DNA of 36,201 bases. Source: Paenimyroides ummariense. Its GTDB lineage: Bacteria; Bacteroidota; Bacteroidia; Flavobacteriales; Flavobacteriaceae. This document shows positions 8,015 to 16,333 of the stretch, one piece after another. The stretch spans positions 1-36,201 of the forward strand of contig NZ_FOVI01000028.1 in assembly GCF_900115115.1 (NCBI RefSeq), in the 5' to 3' direction. A model generated the notes under the pieces. That model was not told where the DNA came from. It made no database searches and saw only the letters and a list, made by a program, of their open reading frames with translations. The stretch's first letter is position 1; every line of letters starts with the position of its first letter. A program made the translations under genes and the position numbers.

Positions 8015-8974
8015 TTATTTTTGATTTGAAGCTAATTTATCATTAATCTCATCATCGGTTTTTGCAAACTTAACTTCTTCTTCCTTATAAATAACTCTAA
8101 CCGTGTAATTGTTTGGCTGAATGGGTTTTCCGTACATTTCGGAATAGTTTTTTGTGAACACTGCACCAAAATATAATATGATTGCCGAGTAATAAACCCA
8201 CACTAAAATCACTAAGACCGATCCGGCAGCACCATATAAATCTAACTGAGCCGAATTACCCAAATACAGACCAATTGCCCATTTACCAATCATAAACAAA
8301 ACGGCTGTAAAGCCCGATCCAACGGCAGTTTCTTTCCATCCCAACTTTCCGTCGGGTAATGTTTTAAAGATAAATCCGAAAATTATGGTGATGATGACTG
8401 CTACCACTCCGGTATTGATCCATGAGGCAATAAGAACGGTATCGTCATGAAAAAGTCGGCTTAATTGATCGTACAAATAATCGATTACCGAATTGATCAT
8501 TAAACTTACCAACAAGATAAATCCTAAAGCACCAATCATTGAAAACGAAAGTAACCTATTCATTACCAAACGAATAATTCCTTTTTTAGGTTTTGGTTTT
8601 AGTTCCCAAATGTAGTTGATGGAACTTTGAATTTCGGCAAAAATTCCCGATGCTGAAAACAAAAGTGTTATAGCACCCACAATTGCTGCAATACTTAAAT
8701 TGTTTGATAATTTTATGTTTTTAATGGCTTCTTGTATTTGAAACGCTGCTTTTTGTCCGACTAAATTTTCAATTTGTAGAAAAAACTCGCCACGAACAGC
8801 TTCTTCGCCAAAGAAATATCCGGCAGAAGTAATAATTAAAATCGCCAAAGGCGGTATGGAAAATATAGTATAATAAGATAACGACGCACTGAATTTCATG
8901 CAGTTATCACTTAAAAATTCGTTTACAGAAACTTTGAATAAATTGAATATCCCTTTAAATTTTTCTTTAATCAT
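8015..8974 (-). CDS. YihY/BrkB-family inner membrane protein
   Basis: The 319-residue protein shows the family's conserved segments: SASLSYYTIFSIPPLAIL (29-46), the central hydrophobic stretches near 95-115, 140-162 and 185-205, and the signature LYGAAGSVLVILVWVYYSA (246-264) near the end of six predicted membrane helices. The family was once called 'ribonuclease BN', which is not correct for these membrane proteins; a transporter role has been proposed but is not established. The C-terminal 45 residues are polar and likely cytoplasmic. It is the first gene of the minus-strand run leading into parE and may share its promoter. Confidence 0.88.
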   Translation of the reverse strand: MIKEKFKGIFNLFKVSVNEFLSDNCMKFSASLSYYTIFSIPPLAILIITSAGYFFGEEAVRGEFFLQIENLVGQKAAFQIQEAIKNIKLSNNLSIAAIVGAITLLFSASGIFAEIQSSINYIWELKPKPKKGIIRLVMNRLLSFSMIGALGFILLVSLMINSVIDYLYDQLSRLFHDDTVLIASWINTGVVAVIITIIFGFIFKTLPDGKLGWKETAVGSGFTAVLFMIGKWAIGLYLGNSAQLDLYGAAGSVLVILVWVYYSAIILYFGAVFTKNYSEMYGKPIQPNNYTVRVIYKEEEVKFAKTDDEINDKLASNQK

Positions 8975-9122
8975 AGCGGTGATTGTTGATGTATTTTACT
9001 TTAAAAGTATCAATTTTAAATTGAATTACTAAATTACAGACATAAGATTTTATTGAATGATCTGTAAATATTCAACATAATGAAATTGTGATCTACAAAA
9101 GATGCAATTACATTAATTACAA

Positions 9123-9332
9123 TTAAATAAACGGAACTACTTTGTAAGGATTAAAAGCGTTTATGCCGTCGATTATTTTTCCGCGATCATAACAATCGTA
9201 CCATTTTTTGGTATTAGAATCAAAAAACGACAAAACGTTTGAATAGATGTTGTTTAGTTTCCAATTAACTAAATACAATCCCGACTCTTCTGGCAGGCAT
9301 TGCGGATACTGTTTCCATTGAACTAATCTCAT
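9123..9332 (-). CDS. Small uncharacterised protein, DUF551-like
   Basis: This 69-residue protein is rich in Trp, Tyr and Pro. The layout LPEESGLYLVNW (13-24) then FFDSNTKKWYDC (36-47) resembles the short DUF551 fold found in many phage and bacterial genomes (a 'LPE-G-YLV ... FYD---KW' pattern). There is no signal peptide or membrane segment. It begins with ATG at 9332, has no close neighbour in the same transcript and no strong promoter box that I can identify. Function unknown; the family link is tentative. Confidence 0.5.
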   Translation of the reverse strand: MRLVQWKQYPQCLPEESGLYLVNWKLNNIYSNVLSFFDSNTKKWYDCYDRGKIIDGINAFNPYKVVPFI

Positions 9333-9470
9333 AATACATCGTTTTATAATTAAAAATAATAGCTAAATATTACCTTATTGTTAGGTATTTAATAATTATA
9401 AGTGATTTTTATTATGCTTTAAAGGAATATACAATATAGCAACTTTTTAATTAACATCAAAAAATTATGT

Positions 9471-9502
9471 TACAAAAAAAAACACTCGGTTGAGTGCTTT
9501 TT
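9471..9502 (-). terminator. Terminator of the DUF2459 gene
   Basis: On the minus strand GCACTC-AACC-GAGTG forms a short hairpin flanked by A and T runs, ending in about nine T. The plus-strand side also has a T-run, so it may work both ways. Confidence 0.6.
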
Positions 9503-9529
9503 AAATTATAATGAAAATTATTTATACTG

Positions 9530-10213
9530 TTATTTTCTGTAATGATAAAAAATACCTTTATCCCAAAGAGTGAATAAACTGGCTTTTAAATTGGCAGATT
9601 TTAGCACGTTGTTTGCCCAAGTATTGCAGGTGTAAAACAAATTATATTTGCCTTTTGCTTCGTAAAAAACATCGTTTAAACCATAATTTTGATCAGTTTC
9701 AACAAGAACCAACTTATTATTTTCCATATCAAACCTGTTCAAAATGTATTTGCAAAGTCGCTGGTATTGTTCTTTGTTCAGTTTAATTTCGATGCAATCA
9801 TCGCCAGTAGCCAATTTATCGTAGTATGTAACATGCATGGCAGATTCGCTTAAACCAAAAGCCGCATTGAATGCAACCGATGCTTTTAGATCTTTCCATT
9901 CGGGTGTTTGCAGATAAAAACCTTTATCGCCCCAACCAAAAGAAACCCATTGAGCCGAAGTTTGCTTTCCGGGAGTTAAAGAAGGATCTAAATACGTGCG
10001 CCAATCGTAAGCTTCGTTAAAATAAGGCACCACAATATCGGTATGTACACCATTGGTTAAAATGTAGATGGATAAATTCTGATCTTTATATTCAGACTGG
10101 TCTTTATTCACAGGAATGTATGCTGCGCCGGTGGCTAAAAGTAAATAAATAACCAAAAAACCGACAGCTAATAACAAATATCCCACAATTTTCTTTAGTG
10201 TTTTCAAATACAA
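9530..10213 (-). CDS. DUF2459 (TIGR02117) family membrane-anchored protein
   Basis: The 227-residue protein has one N-terminal membrane anchor (about 9-31) and a periplasmic domain with the family motifs NGVHTDIVVP (54-63), FGWGDKGFY, and YTCNTWAN with a conserved Cys. The Cys and the His of GVHT suggest a papain/NlpC-like fold, but no activity is established; 'urease-associated' names in databases are historical. No ATG is available: a stop codon lies directly before the TTG at 10213, and a second TTG at 10207 begins MKTLKK, the same pattern as the TTG-started gene at 11708. The second TTG may be the true start. Confidence 0.8.
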   Translation of the reverse strand: MYLKTLKKIVGYLLLAVGFLVIYLLLATGAAYIPVNKDQSEYKDQNLSIYILTNGVHTDIVVPYFNEAYDWRTYLDPSLTPGKQTSAQWVSFGWGDKGFYLQTPEWKDLKASVAFNAAFGLSESAMHVTYYDKLATGDDCIEIKLNKEQYQRLCKYILNRFDMENNKLVLVETDQNYGLNDVFYEAKGKYNLFYTCNTWANNVLKSANLKASLFTLWDKGIFYHYRK

Positions 10214-10261
10214 TTACGTTTTATGCCACAATTTACAAATAATTTATTTACAACAATGTAA

Positions 10262-10792
10262 TTATTTTTGTGCGATATATTCCTGCTTAATTTTTATAAA
10301 AGTTTTATTGGTAGATACTAATTGATCGATGAAATACTCTTGAACTTCATCATAATCATCATAGTTTAGGTGCTTAGCCCAAGAATCATTCTCTTGTATT
10401 TCATGGATTTTTTTCAGGATTTTAGCGGTGTCGGCAGCAGATCGATACACGACATTTTGTTGCTCACCATTTTTTTTATGATTGTAGGAATAATTGTTTT
10501 CGCCTACTTTTTCTATAAAATACAATGGCAATCCTTCTTCGTTATTGTAAAAATGCTGCCAACTGCAAAATCCCCAATAATTGGTTTGCTGTTTATGGTC
10601 GATATTCTCCAACCGCCAACGACAATTTCCTACTCTGCCCCAATGGTTAGAATATCTGTAAACACCATGATTCGTAAAAAAATAGCTACTGCCATGTTTG
10701 CTTACATAATTTGCTTTTACAAAATCATTGGGTTGATTTGTTTTAGTAAATACCGCAAACGTGTTTTTAAAGAAGTTAAAACGATTGTACAT
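10262..10792 (-). CDS. Uncharacterised protein, soluble, aromatic-rich
   Basis: I do not recognise this 176-residue protein. It has no signal peptide and no membrane segment. The first half is unusually rich in Trp, Tyr, Asn and His (for example GVYRYSNHWGRVGNCRWRL at 43-61), and the C-terminal third is a charged helix-rich segment (about 118-176). The codon use and the absence of stops support a real gene. It begins with ATG one base past the stop codon of the next lipoprotein gene upstream (10794), so the two are translationally close and likely co-transcribed. Function unknown. Confidence 0.6.
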   Translation of the reverse strand: MYNRFNFFKNTFAVFTKTNQPNDFVKANYVSKHGSSYFFTNHGVYRYSNHWGRVGNCRWRLENIDHKQQTNYWGFCSWQHFYNNEEGLPLYFIEKVGENNYSYNHKKNGEQQNVVYRSAADTAKILKKIHEIQENDSWAKHLNYDDYDEVQEYFIDQLVSTNKTFIKIKQEYIAQK

Positions 10793-10793
10793 G

Positions 10794-11708
10794 TTAGAAT
10801 TTTAATCTATAATCAATACTTATTACATGTTCGTAATCAAAACCATTACCTGTTGTTCTAAAACTATAAACAGACGGATTGTATCTTATACCAACAAACA
10901 TTACAGAAGTTAACTGATAATTAATCAATGACGACAAACCTATTGTTGAATACGAAGCGGATGAATAATTTCGTTCGTCATCGTCCCAAAACTGTTGCAT
11001 TGAAGACCAAGGAAGTGCATATTCATAATCGGTATATATACAAGAAATACCGTAACTGTATTCTAAACGATTTATTTTATGAGCTTTTCTAAAAGAAACA
11101 TCTAATTTTCGGGCAAGTACATCATGACCAGACCACCAAAAATCATCAAACTGATTAACTCTGTTTGATAATTCTAACGTTAAAAATCTGTTTTCTTTGT
11201 AAAAATAATCGCCACCAAAACCAAATCCTACTCCACCAACAAAATTATTAAATTGCTCAATATTCGGATTTTTTTTAGAAAAACCAATTAAAGACAAAGT
11301 GGGTGGTGCAATAAAAAATCTAAATTTACCAACAGCTGGATTATATCGTTTAAATTCTTTTTCTTGATTTCGTTTTAGCTTTTCTTGATTCATTAAATCT
11401 ACCCAATATCCTACACCAAAAAAAGGCGATGTTACCAAATTGCCCAAATAAAAAAGCGGACCAGATTTTCCCAGTACAATCGTATCAAATTGCTTATTAT
11501 CTGATTGATAAGACAATGTTACCGGCTTTTTACTACGCAATAATTTAACTTTAGCCGGAAGCGAATAAACAGAATCGTTTACGGTAACCGTAGCTTTTTG
11601 TGCATTTGAAAACACATTTATTGTTTGTGTTTTTGTTCTGAAAATAGTACTGCACGATGTTAAACAAACCGCTAACAGTATTGTGGATATTTTAAGTAGT
11701 GTTTTCAA
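10794..11708 (-). CDS. Lipoprotein with PEGA-like N-terminus and barrel-like C-terminus (paralogue 1)
   Basis: The 304-residue product has a lipoprotein signal ending LTSC (Cys19). A short beta-rich segment follows (about 25-80: TINVFSNAQKATVTVNDSVY) resembling PEGA-type repeats, then a C-terminal half (about 130-304) of alternating polar and hydrophobic strands ending in LKF, as in outer-membrane barrels. It shares long near-identical stretches with the next gene upstream (for example FFIAPPTLSLIGFSKKNPN here against FMIAPPTLSLIGFSSKNPN). The start is a TTG (11708) right after an in-frame stop; no ATG fits the signal peptide. Function unknown; an outer-membrane surface or stress role is only a guess. 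Confidence 0.72.
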   Translation of the reverse strand: MKTLLKISTILLAVCLTSCSTIFRTKTQTINVFSNAQKATVTVNDSVYSLPAKVKLLRSKKPVTLSYQSDNKQFDTIVLGKSGPLFYLGNLVTSPFFGVGYWVDLMNQEKLKRNQEKEFKRYNPAVGKFRFFIAPPTLSLIGFSKKNPNIEQFNNFVGGVGFGFGGDYFYKENRFLTLELSNRVNQFDDFWWSGHDVLARKLDVSFRKAHKINRLEYSYGISCIYTDYEYALPWSSMQQFWDDDERNYSSASYSTIGLSSLINYQLTSVMFVGIRYNPSVYSFRTTGNGFDYEHVISIDYRLKF

Positions 11709-11749
11709 TTATTATGCTTTTAATATTTTAAAATGTAAAATGTTTATAA

Positions 11750-12838
11750 TTAAAATTTCAATCGGTAATCAATGCTTATAACATGTTCATAATCAAAACC
11801 ACTACCGCTACTTCTAAAACTATAGATTGAAGGGTTGTAACGAAGACCAATAAACATTATTGATGATATTTGATAATTAGCAAGCGAAGAAAAACCAAGT
11901 GTTACATAATTCTTCTTTATTCCTATACGGTCATCATCTTCAAAAGTCATTAAAGGTTTTATTATATTTTTTTCGCGTGGAAGCTTATATTCAAAATCGG
12001 TATAAGTAAACGAAAAACCATAACTATATTCAAAACGATTCTTTTTAAATGCTTTTCTAACAGAAAGATCTAATTTATGAGCATAAACATCGTAATCAGA
12101 CCAATAAAAAGGATCAAATTGATTGGCTCTGTTTGATATTTCAACAGAAATAAATTTATTTTCTTTATAAAAATAATCGGCACCAAAGCCAAAACCAATT
12201 CCACCAACAAAATTATTAAATTGCTCTATATTGGGATTTTTTGACGAAAAACCGATTAAAGATAAAGTTGGTGGTGCAATAAACATTCTAAACTTACCAA
12301 CTTTGGGATTGAAACGCTGAAACTCTTTTTCTTCCCTTTTTGCTAGTTTTCTTTGATCGCTAAAATAATTCCTTTTAAAAACAGAACGAATTTCCTCTAT
12401 CTTATCATTGTCTGTTATATTTTTTCTTATAATGTATTCTTCGGCTCTGTTTTCATATACTTTAGCATTGGGGTTATCGTTAAAAAAGATATTACTTGGA
12501 TAGCTAAAACGTTTTTTGTTAGTTAGATCTACCAAATATCCAACTCCGAAAAAATAAGTAGTGGTAAGGTTCATTGATTTAAAAACAGGAGATAATTTGC
12601 CGTTTACAATAGTATCTAATTGTTTATTTGCCGATTGATAACTTATGGTAACAGGCGTTTTGTCTCGTAAAAGTTTTATTTTGGCAGGCAATTGGTAAAT
12701 CGAATCGTTTACAGTTACTGTAGCATTTTCTGCATTTGAAAAAACATTTACTTTTTGTTGTTTTCTATGTAAAATAGTACTGCAAGAAGTAAGCGTTAAA
12801 ACTGAAAAAAGTAATAACAGTTTATAATAGTGTTTCAT
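11750..12838 (-). CDS. Lipoprotein with PEGA-like N-terminus and barrel-like C-terminus (paralogue 2)
   Basis: The 362-residue paralogue of the gene 41 bp downstream. It has a lipoprotein signal (LTSC, Cys19), a PEGA-like segment (about 25-80) and a barrel-like C-terminus ending in LKF. It differs mainly by an insertion of about 55 charged residues (about 118-172) between the two halves. The ATG start is clear. A -7 box (TACATTTG, 12863-12856) lies 18 bases upstream, so this gene probably heads a transcript covering both paralogues and the 176-residue gene. Function unknown. Confidence 0.75.
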   Translation of the reverse strand: MKHYYKLLLLFSVLTLTSCSTILHRKQQKVNVFSNAENATVTVNDSIYQLPAKIKLLRDKTPVTISYQSANKQLDTIVNGKLSPVFKSMNLTTTYFFGVGYLVDLTNKKRFSYPSNIFFNDNPNAKVYENRAEEYIIRKNITDNDKIEEIRSVFKRNYFSDQRKLAKREEKEFQRFNPKVGKFRMFIAPPTLSLIGFSSKNPNIEQFNNFVGGIGFGFGADYFYKENKFISVEISNRANQFDPFYWSDYDVYAHKLDLSVRKAFKKNRFEYSYGFSFTYTDFEYKLPREKNIIKPLMTFEDDDRIGIKKNYVTLGFSSLANYQISSIMFIGLRYNPSIYSFRSSGSGFDYEHVISIDYRLKF

Positions 12839-12855
12839 GGTGTTTTCATTTGCAC

Positions 12856-12863
12856 CAAATGTA
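12856..12863 (-). promoter_or_regulatory. Putative -7 box of the lipoprotein pair
   Basis: TACATTTG on the minus strand matches TAnnTTTG; no clear -33 box is seen 19-20 bases upstream, which is only T-rich. Confidence 0.4.
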
Positions 12864-12903
12864 GAAAAAAAGTTAATAAAAAAGCCGAATTTAACATTCG
12901 GCT
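12862..12903 (-). terminator. Terminator of ychF
   Basis: On the minus strand AGCCGAAT (12903-12896) pairs with ATTCGGCT (12890-12883), with a 5-base loop and a T-rich tail. It lies 13 bases after the ychF stop codon. Confidence 0.75.
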
Positions 12904-12915
12904 CTTAAAAACGGT

Positions 12916-14010
12916 TTAAACATTAAAGCGGAAATGCATTACATCGCCATCTTTAACTATATATTCTTTACCTTCGACACGCAGTTTTCCTGCTTCTTTT
13001 ACTTTAGCTTCAGATCCGTAAGTTACATAATCGTTATAAGCAATAACTTCGGCACGGATAAATCCTTTTTCAAAATCGGTATGTATAACTCCGGCAGCTT
13101 TAGGAGCAGAATCTCCAATATTAATTGTCCAAGCACGTACTTCTTTAACACCTGCCGTAAAATAAGTTTGTAAGTTCAGTAACTTGTAAGCGGCACGAAT
13201 TAAAACCGATGATCCTGGCTCTGTTAAGCCCATGTCTTCTAAGAAAACCTGACGCTCTTCGTAACTTTCCAACTCGGTAATATCGGCTTCGGCTCCAACA
13301 GATAAAATAATTACTTCGGCATTTTCATCTTTCACCAACTCTTTTACCTGTTCAACATATTTGTTACCATTTACTGCCGATGCTTCATCTACATTACAAA
13401 CATACAATACTGGTTTAGATGTAATTAATTGAAAAGATTCAAACAAAACTTCTTCATCATTATTTTGTGGAACTACTGTTCTTGCTGATTTTGCTTGCAG
13501 TAAAGCTTCGCGAATACGCTCTAACAAAGCTGTTTCAACTTGTGCTTCTTTGTTACCTGTTTTAGCTGCTTTTTTTGTTTTTTCTAAACGTTTTTCAACG
13601 GTTTCTAAATCTTTTAACTGCAATTCAATATCAATGGTTTCTTTATCACGAATAGGATCTACGCTACCATCAACATGCACAATATTATCATTGTCAAAAC
13701 AACGCAAAACGTGAATAATAGCGTTACATTCGCGAATATTTCCTAAAAACTGATTTCCTAAACCTTCGCCTTTACTAGCACCTTTAACCAAACCTGCAAT
13801 ATCAACAATATCAACAGTAGCCATTTGCACGCGCTCTGGTTTTACCAATTCTTCTAATTTATTAATTCTAGGATCTGGTACGTTTACAACCCCAATATTT
13901 GGTTCGATTGTACAAAAAGGAAAGTTGGCACTTTGTGCTTTTGCGTTAGACAAACAGTTGAACAAAGTTGATTTTCCTACGTTTGGTAATCCTACAATAC
14001 CTGCTTTCAT
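12916..14010 (-). CDS. ychF: Redox-regulated ATPase YchF (Obg-family P-loop protein)
   Basis: The 364-residue protein shows the YchF order: P-loop GLPNVGKST (7-15), NFPFCTIEPN switch region, DIAGLVKGAS (G3), the NVDE motif that replaces NKxD and favours ATP over GTP, a coiled-coil arm in the middle and a TGS domain at the end (about 280-364). YchF binds ribosomes and is involved in oxidative-stress control in other bacteria. The start codon directly yields the P-loop Met-Lys-Ala-Gly start typical of the family. It has its own -7 box and its own terminator, so it is a single-gene unit. Confidence 0.96.
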   Translation of the reverse strand: MKAGIVGLPNVGKSTLFNCLSNAKAQSANFPFCTIEPNIGVVNVPDPRINKLEELVKPERVQMATVDIVDIAGLVKGASKGEGLGNQFLGNIRECNAIIHVLRCFDNDNIVHVDGSVDPIRDKETIDIELQLKDLETVEKRLEKTKKAAKTGNKEAQVETALLERIREALLQAKSARTVVPQNNDEEVLFESFQLITSKPVLYVCNVDEASAVNGNKYVEQVKELVKDENAEVIILSVGAEADITELESYEERQVFLEDMGLTEPGSSVLIRAAYKLLNLQTYFTAGVKEVRAWTINIGDSAPKAAGVIHTDFEKGFIRAEVIAYNDYVTYGSEAKVKEAGKLRVEGKEYIVKDGDVMHFRFNV

Positions 14011-14047
14011 ATAGTTGTGCTATTTTATATCGATTTTTAAAACGATG

Positions 14048-14055
14048 CAAATATA
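14048..14055 (-). promoter_or_regulatory. -7 box of ychF
   Basis: TATATTTG on the minus strand, 37 bases before the start codon; the -33 region is weak. Confidence 0.5.
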
Positions 14056-14111
14056 TCGTTTTTAATTGGATTTTTTAGATATATTAGCTTTCTGTATCTA
14101 TAAGAAAAATT

Positions 14112-14657
14112 ATGCGCTATCAATACAAATTATCAGAACAAGATTTTTTAATTCACACGTTATATTCTGTTTCAAAAAACCCATTACAAAAAAAGCAGGT
14201 AAGAAAAACTATCATTTATTTAGTGATTGCATTTTCTGTTCTTTTAATTAACGTTTACAATCAAAATTCAACTAAAGTATTTATCGTATTCGTACTTATT
14301 TATGCTTTTATTATTTGTTTTTATGTTTTCTTTCTGAATAAATTTTTTATTAAAAAGCATTATAAAAGATCGAATAAGCAAAATTTAGGCTTAAGATTTA
14401 ACAAAGAAGCCATATTAGATTTTAAAGATGACTTTATTGAAACCAGTGGAATGGATATTAAATTAGAAATTAAATATGATGCTATTGAAGAATTTAATGA
14501 AATAACTGATTACTATTATTTTAAACTAAAAACCAACGAGCGCTTAATTATTCCAAAAAGAGAAATACATAACAAAGAGTCTTTTCTTGAAATGGTAGAA
14601 AATCTTCAAAAAAAATATAATTTTAAAATAACCAAAGAGTTAGATTGGAAATGGTAA
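14112..14657 (+). CDS. YcxB-like membrane protein
   Basis: The 181-residue protein has two membrane helices close together (about 32-46 and 53-74) followed by a small soluble domain of about 100 residues rich in beta strands (AILDFKDDFIETSG, then YYYFKLKTNERLIIPKREI). This layout, with 'FxDDFIE... YFKL... IIPK' spacing, matches the YcxB-like family, whose function is not known. It is transcribed divergently from ychF and ends in a strong bidirectional terminator, so it is monocistronic. The family call is from layout rather than strong motifs. Confidence 0.65.
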   Translation: MRYQYKLSEQDFLIHTLYSVSKNPLQKKQVRKTIIYLVIAFSVLLINVYNQNSTKVFIVFVLIYAFIICFYVFFLNKFFIKKHYKRSNKQNLGLRFNKEAILDFKDDFIETSGMDIKLEIKYDAIEEFNEITDYYYFKLKTNERLIIPKREIHNKESFLEMVENLQKKYNFKITKELDWKW

Positions 14658-14660
14658 TAA

Positions 14661-14690
14661 AAAAGTGAACTCAAATTCGAGTTCACTTTT
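14661..14690. terminator. Bidirectional terminator
   Basis: A perfect 12-bp stem (AAAAGTGAACTC with GAGTTCACTTTT) and a 6-base loop lie between two converging genes, with A and T runs on the two sides. Confidence 0.85.
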
Positions 14691-14691
14691 G

Positions 14692-15384
14692 CTATAACGT
14701 ATTATTGTTTTTACTTTTTGTATGTTTCAGCAACCAGTCGTATAATTCTTGATGTCTATAAAGATCTTCAACACTTCCGTGATTTCCACCTTTAACAACC
14801 TGCAATTCTATTGGCGCTTCTTTATTACATTTTTTAACCGCATTTACAATTTTCTGCGATTCAGATAATGGTACAATAAAATCTTTATCGCCATGAATTA
14901 CTTTAATTGGAACTTGAGCCAGATTACACGCATCGTTTACATCGCCACCGCCGCAAATAGATATCGCTGCTGCTACCCTATCTGGGTATTTACCTACATA
15001 TTTCATTGTTCCGTACGACCCTAAACTCATCCCAGTAACATAAATTCGGTCTTCATCAATATTGTAGGTTTTAATCATATAGTCAACAATTTCATCTACT
15101 TTCACAGCACTCCATGGTCCAGATGGTAATTGTGGCGCAACCAAATAAGCCGGAATATCCAACCCTTTTTCTACACCTTTTAAAGCTCCATAACGTTTTA
15201 CGCGGTCAATATTTGTACCCGACAAACTTTTACCGTGTAAAAACACAATTAACGGCATTTTATCTGTAGGTTGGCTTGGTTCGTTCAACCAGAAATTATA
15301 AGTAGTCTTGTTTAAAACCGCTTTGGGTTGGGCAAATATATTGATGCTTAAAAACAGAAATAAGACTTTAAAAATGGTTTTCAT
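14692..15384 (-). CDS. Secreted alpha/beta-hydrolase (esterase-like)
   Basis: With the ATG at 15384 the protein has 230 residues and begins MKTIFKVLFLFLSINIFAQ, a signal peptide cut before or after Gln. An upstream in-frame TTG (15390) would add two residues and is less likely. The hydrolase fold has LHGKS (oxyanion side), nucleophile Ser120 in GMSLG, acid Asp168 in HGDKD and His202 in GGNHGS. It resembles the poly(3-hydroxybutyrate)-depolymerase/phospholipase-like esterases that lack a lid. There is no type IX secretion tail, so it is probably periplasmic. The substrate cannot be read from sequence. Confidence 0.82.
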   Translation of the reverse strand: MKTIFKVLFLFLSINIFAQPKAVLNKTTYNFWLNEPSQPTDKMPLIVFLHGKSLSGTNIDRVKRYGALKGVEKGLDIPAYLVAPQLPSGPWSAVKVDEIVDYMIKTYNIDEDRIYVTGMSLGSYGTMKYVGKYPDRVAAAISICGGGDVNDACNLAQVPIKVIHGDKDFIVPLSESQKIVNAVKKCNKEAPIELQVVKGGNHGSVEDLYRHQELYDWLLKHTKSKNNNTL

Positions 15385-15414
15385 TGACAATTTTTAAAGC
15401 AAATATAATATTAT

Positions 15415-16248
15415 TTATCCTAAACGGAATGATGTCATTGATAACGATCCGCCAACATATTCATCGTTAAAAATAGAAACATCGTCTTTATCATTCATTA
15501 AAGCCAACGCATATAACACAGGATAATAATGATCGGGTGTTGGAATTGCAAGTCTTGCAGGTTCACCCAATCGATCGTATTCAATTAAATCTTTATGGTC
15601 TTTTGAAAGGATTTTCTTCTTAAAAGTTTCATTCAAACTCTTTGCCCAATCAAATCCAAAACCGGGTTCTGCCATATTGTTCCAATCAATCATTCGCAAA
15701 TTGTGAATCATATTTCCGCTACCAATTACCAGAACGCCTCGCTTTCGCAAATCATACAATTCTTTAGCTAAATTGTAATGATAAGTCGCTGGTTTGTTAT
15801 AATCGATACTCAATTGCAAAACAGGTACATTAGCATCGGGAAACATGTGTCTGACCACAGTCCAAGTTCCATGATCTAATCCCCAATCATGATCCAAACC
15901 AACATTGGTTGATGTGATCAATTTCGCAGTTTCTTCTGCCAAAAACGGACTTCCAGGTGCGGGATATTGTACATTGAACAATTCTTGAGGAAACCCACCA
16001 AAATCGTGAATTGTTTTGGGTTCGCTCATTGCTGTAACCAGCGTTCCTTTGGTAAGCCAATGTGCAGAAACCACCAAAACGGCACACGGTAAATCAATAG
16101 TTTTACCAATTTCCTGCCATTTTTTAGAGAATATATTTTGTTCAATCCCGTTCATTGGCGATCCGTGACCTATGAAAAAAACAGGCTGTAATTTTTCGCG
16201 TACTTTGAACTGATCGGTATAATTTTTAAAATTGTTCATAAATAACAT
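15415..16248 (-). CDS. 4,5-DOPA extradiol dioxygenase family protein (YgiD-like)
   Basis: The 277-residue protein belongs to the LigB/DODA family. It shows FIGHGSPMN (25-33, candidate metal ligand His28), SAHWLTKG (His63), DFGGFP, DHGTWT (His126) and PTPDHYYPVLYAL near the C-terminus. E. coli YgiD, which opens the ring of L-DOPA in vitro with a zinc ion, is the nearest characterised relative; the natural substrate in bacteria is unknown. Start could be the ATG at 16248 or that at 16239 (fourth residue). It is 30 bp upstream of the esterase gene on the same strand. Confidence 0.85.
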   Translation of the reverse strand: MLFMNNFKNYTDQFKVREKLQPVFFIGHGSPMNGIEQNIFSKKWQEIGKTIDLPCAVLVVSAHWLTKGTLVTAMSEPKTIHDFGGFPQELFNVQYPAPGSPFLAEETAKLITSTNVGLDHDWGLDHGTWTVVRHMFPDANVPVLQLSIDYNKPATYHYNLAKELYDLRKRGVLVIGSGNMIHNLRMIDWNNMAEPGFGFDWAKSLNETFKKKILSKDHKDLIEYDRLGEPARLAIPTPDHYYPVLYALALMNDKDDVSIFNDEYVGGSLSMTSFRLG

Positions 16249-16333
16249 TTATCTTATACAAATTTCGACACTTCTTTCAATTATATTCTTAATTTAGATT
16301 AATATGTTACCAATAAAAATCAGATTTAATCTA

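Noticed and set aside
10370..10861. Plus-strand frame of 163 codons
   Set aside because: It is antisense to the 176-residue gene and the lipoprotein gene; hydrophobic only because it mirrors AT-rich codons.
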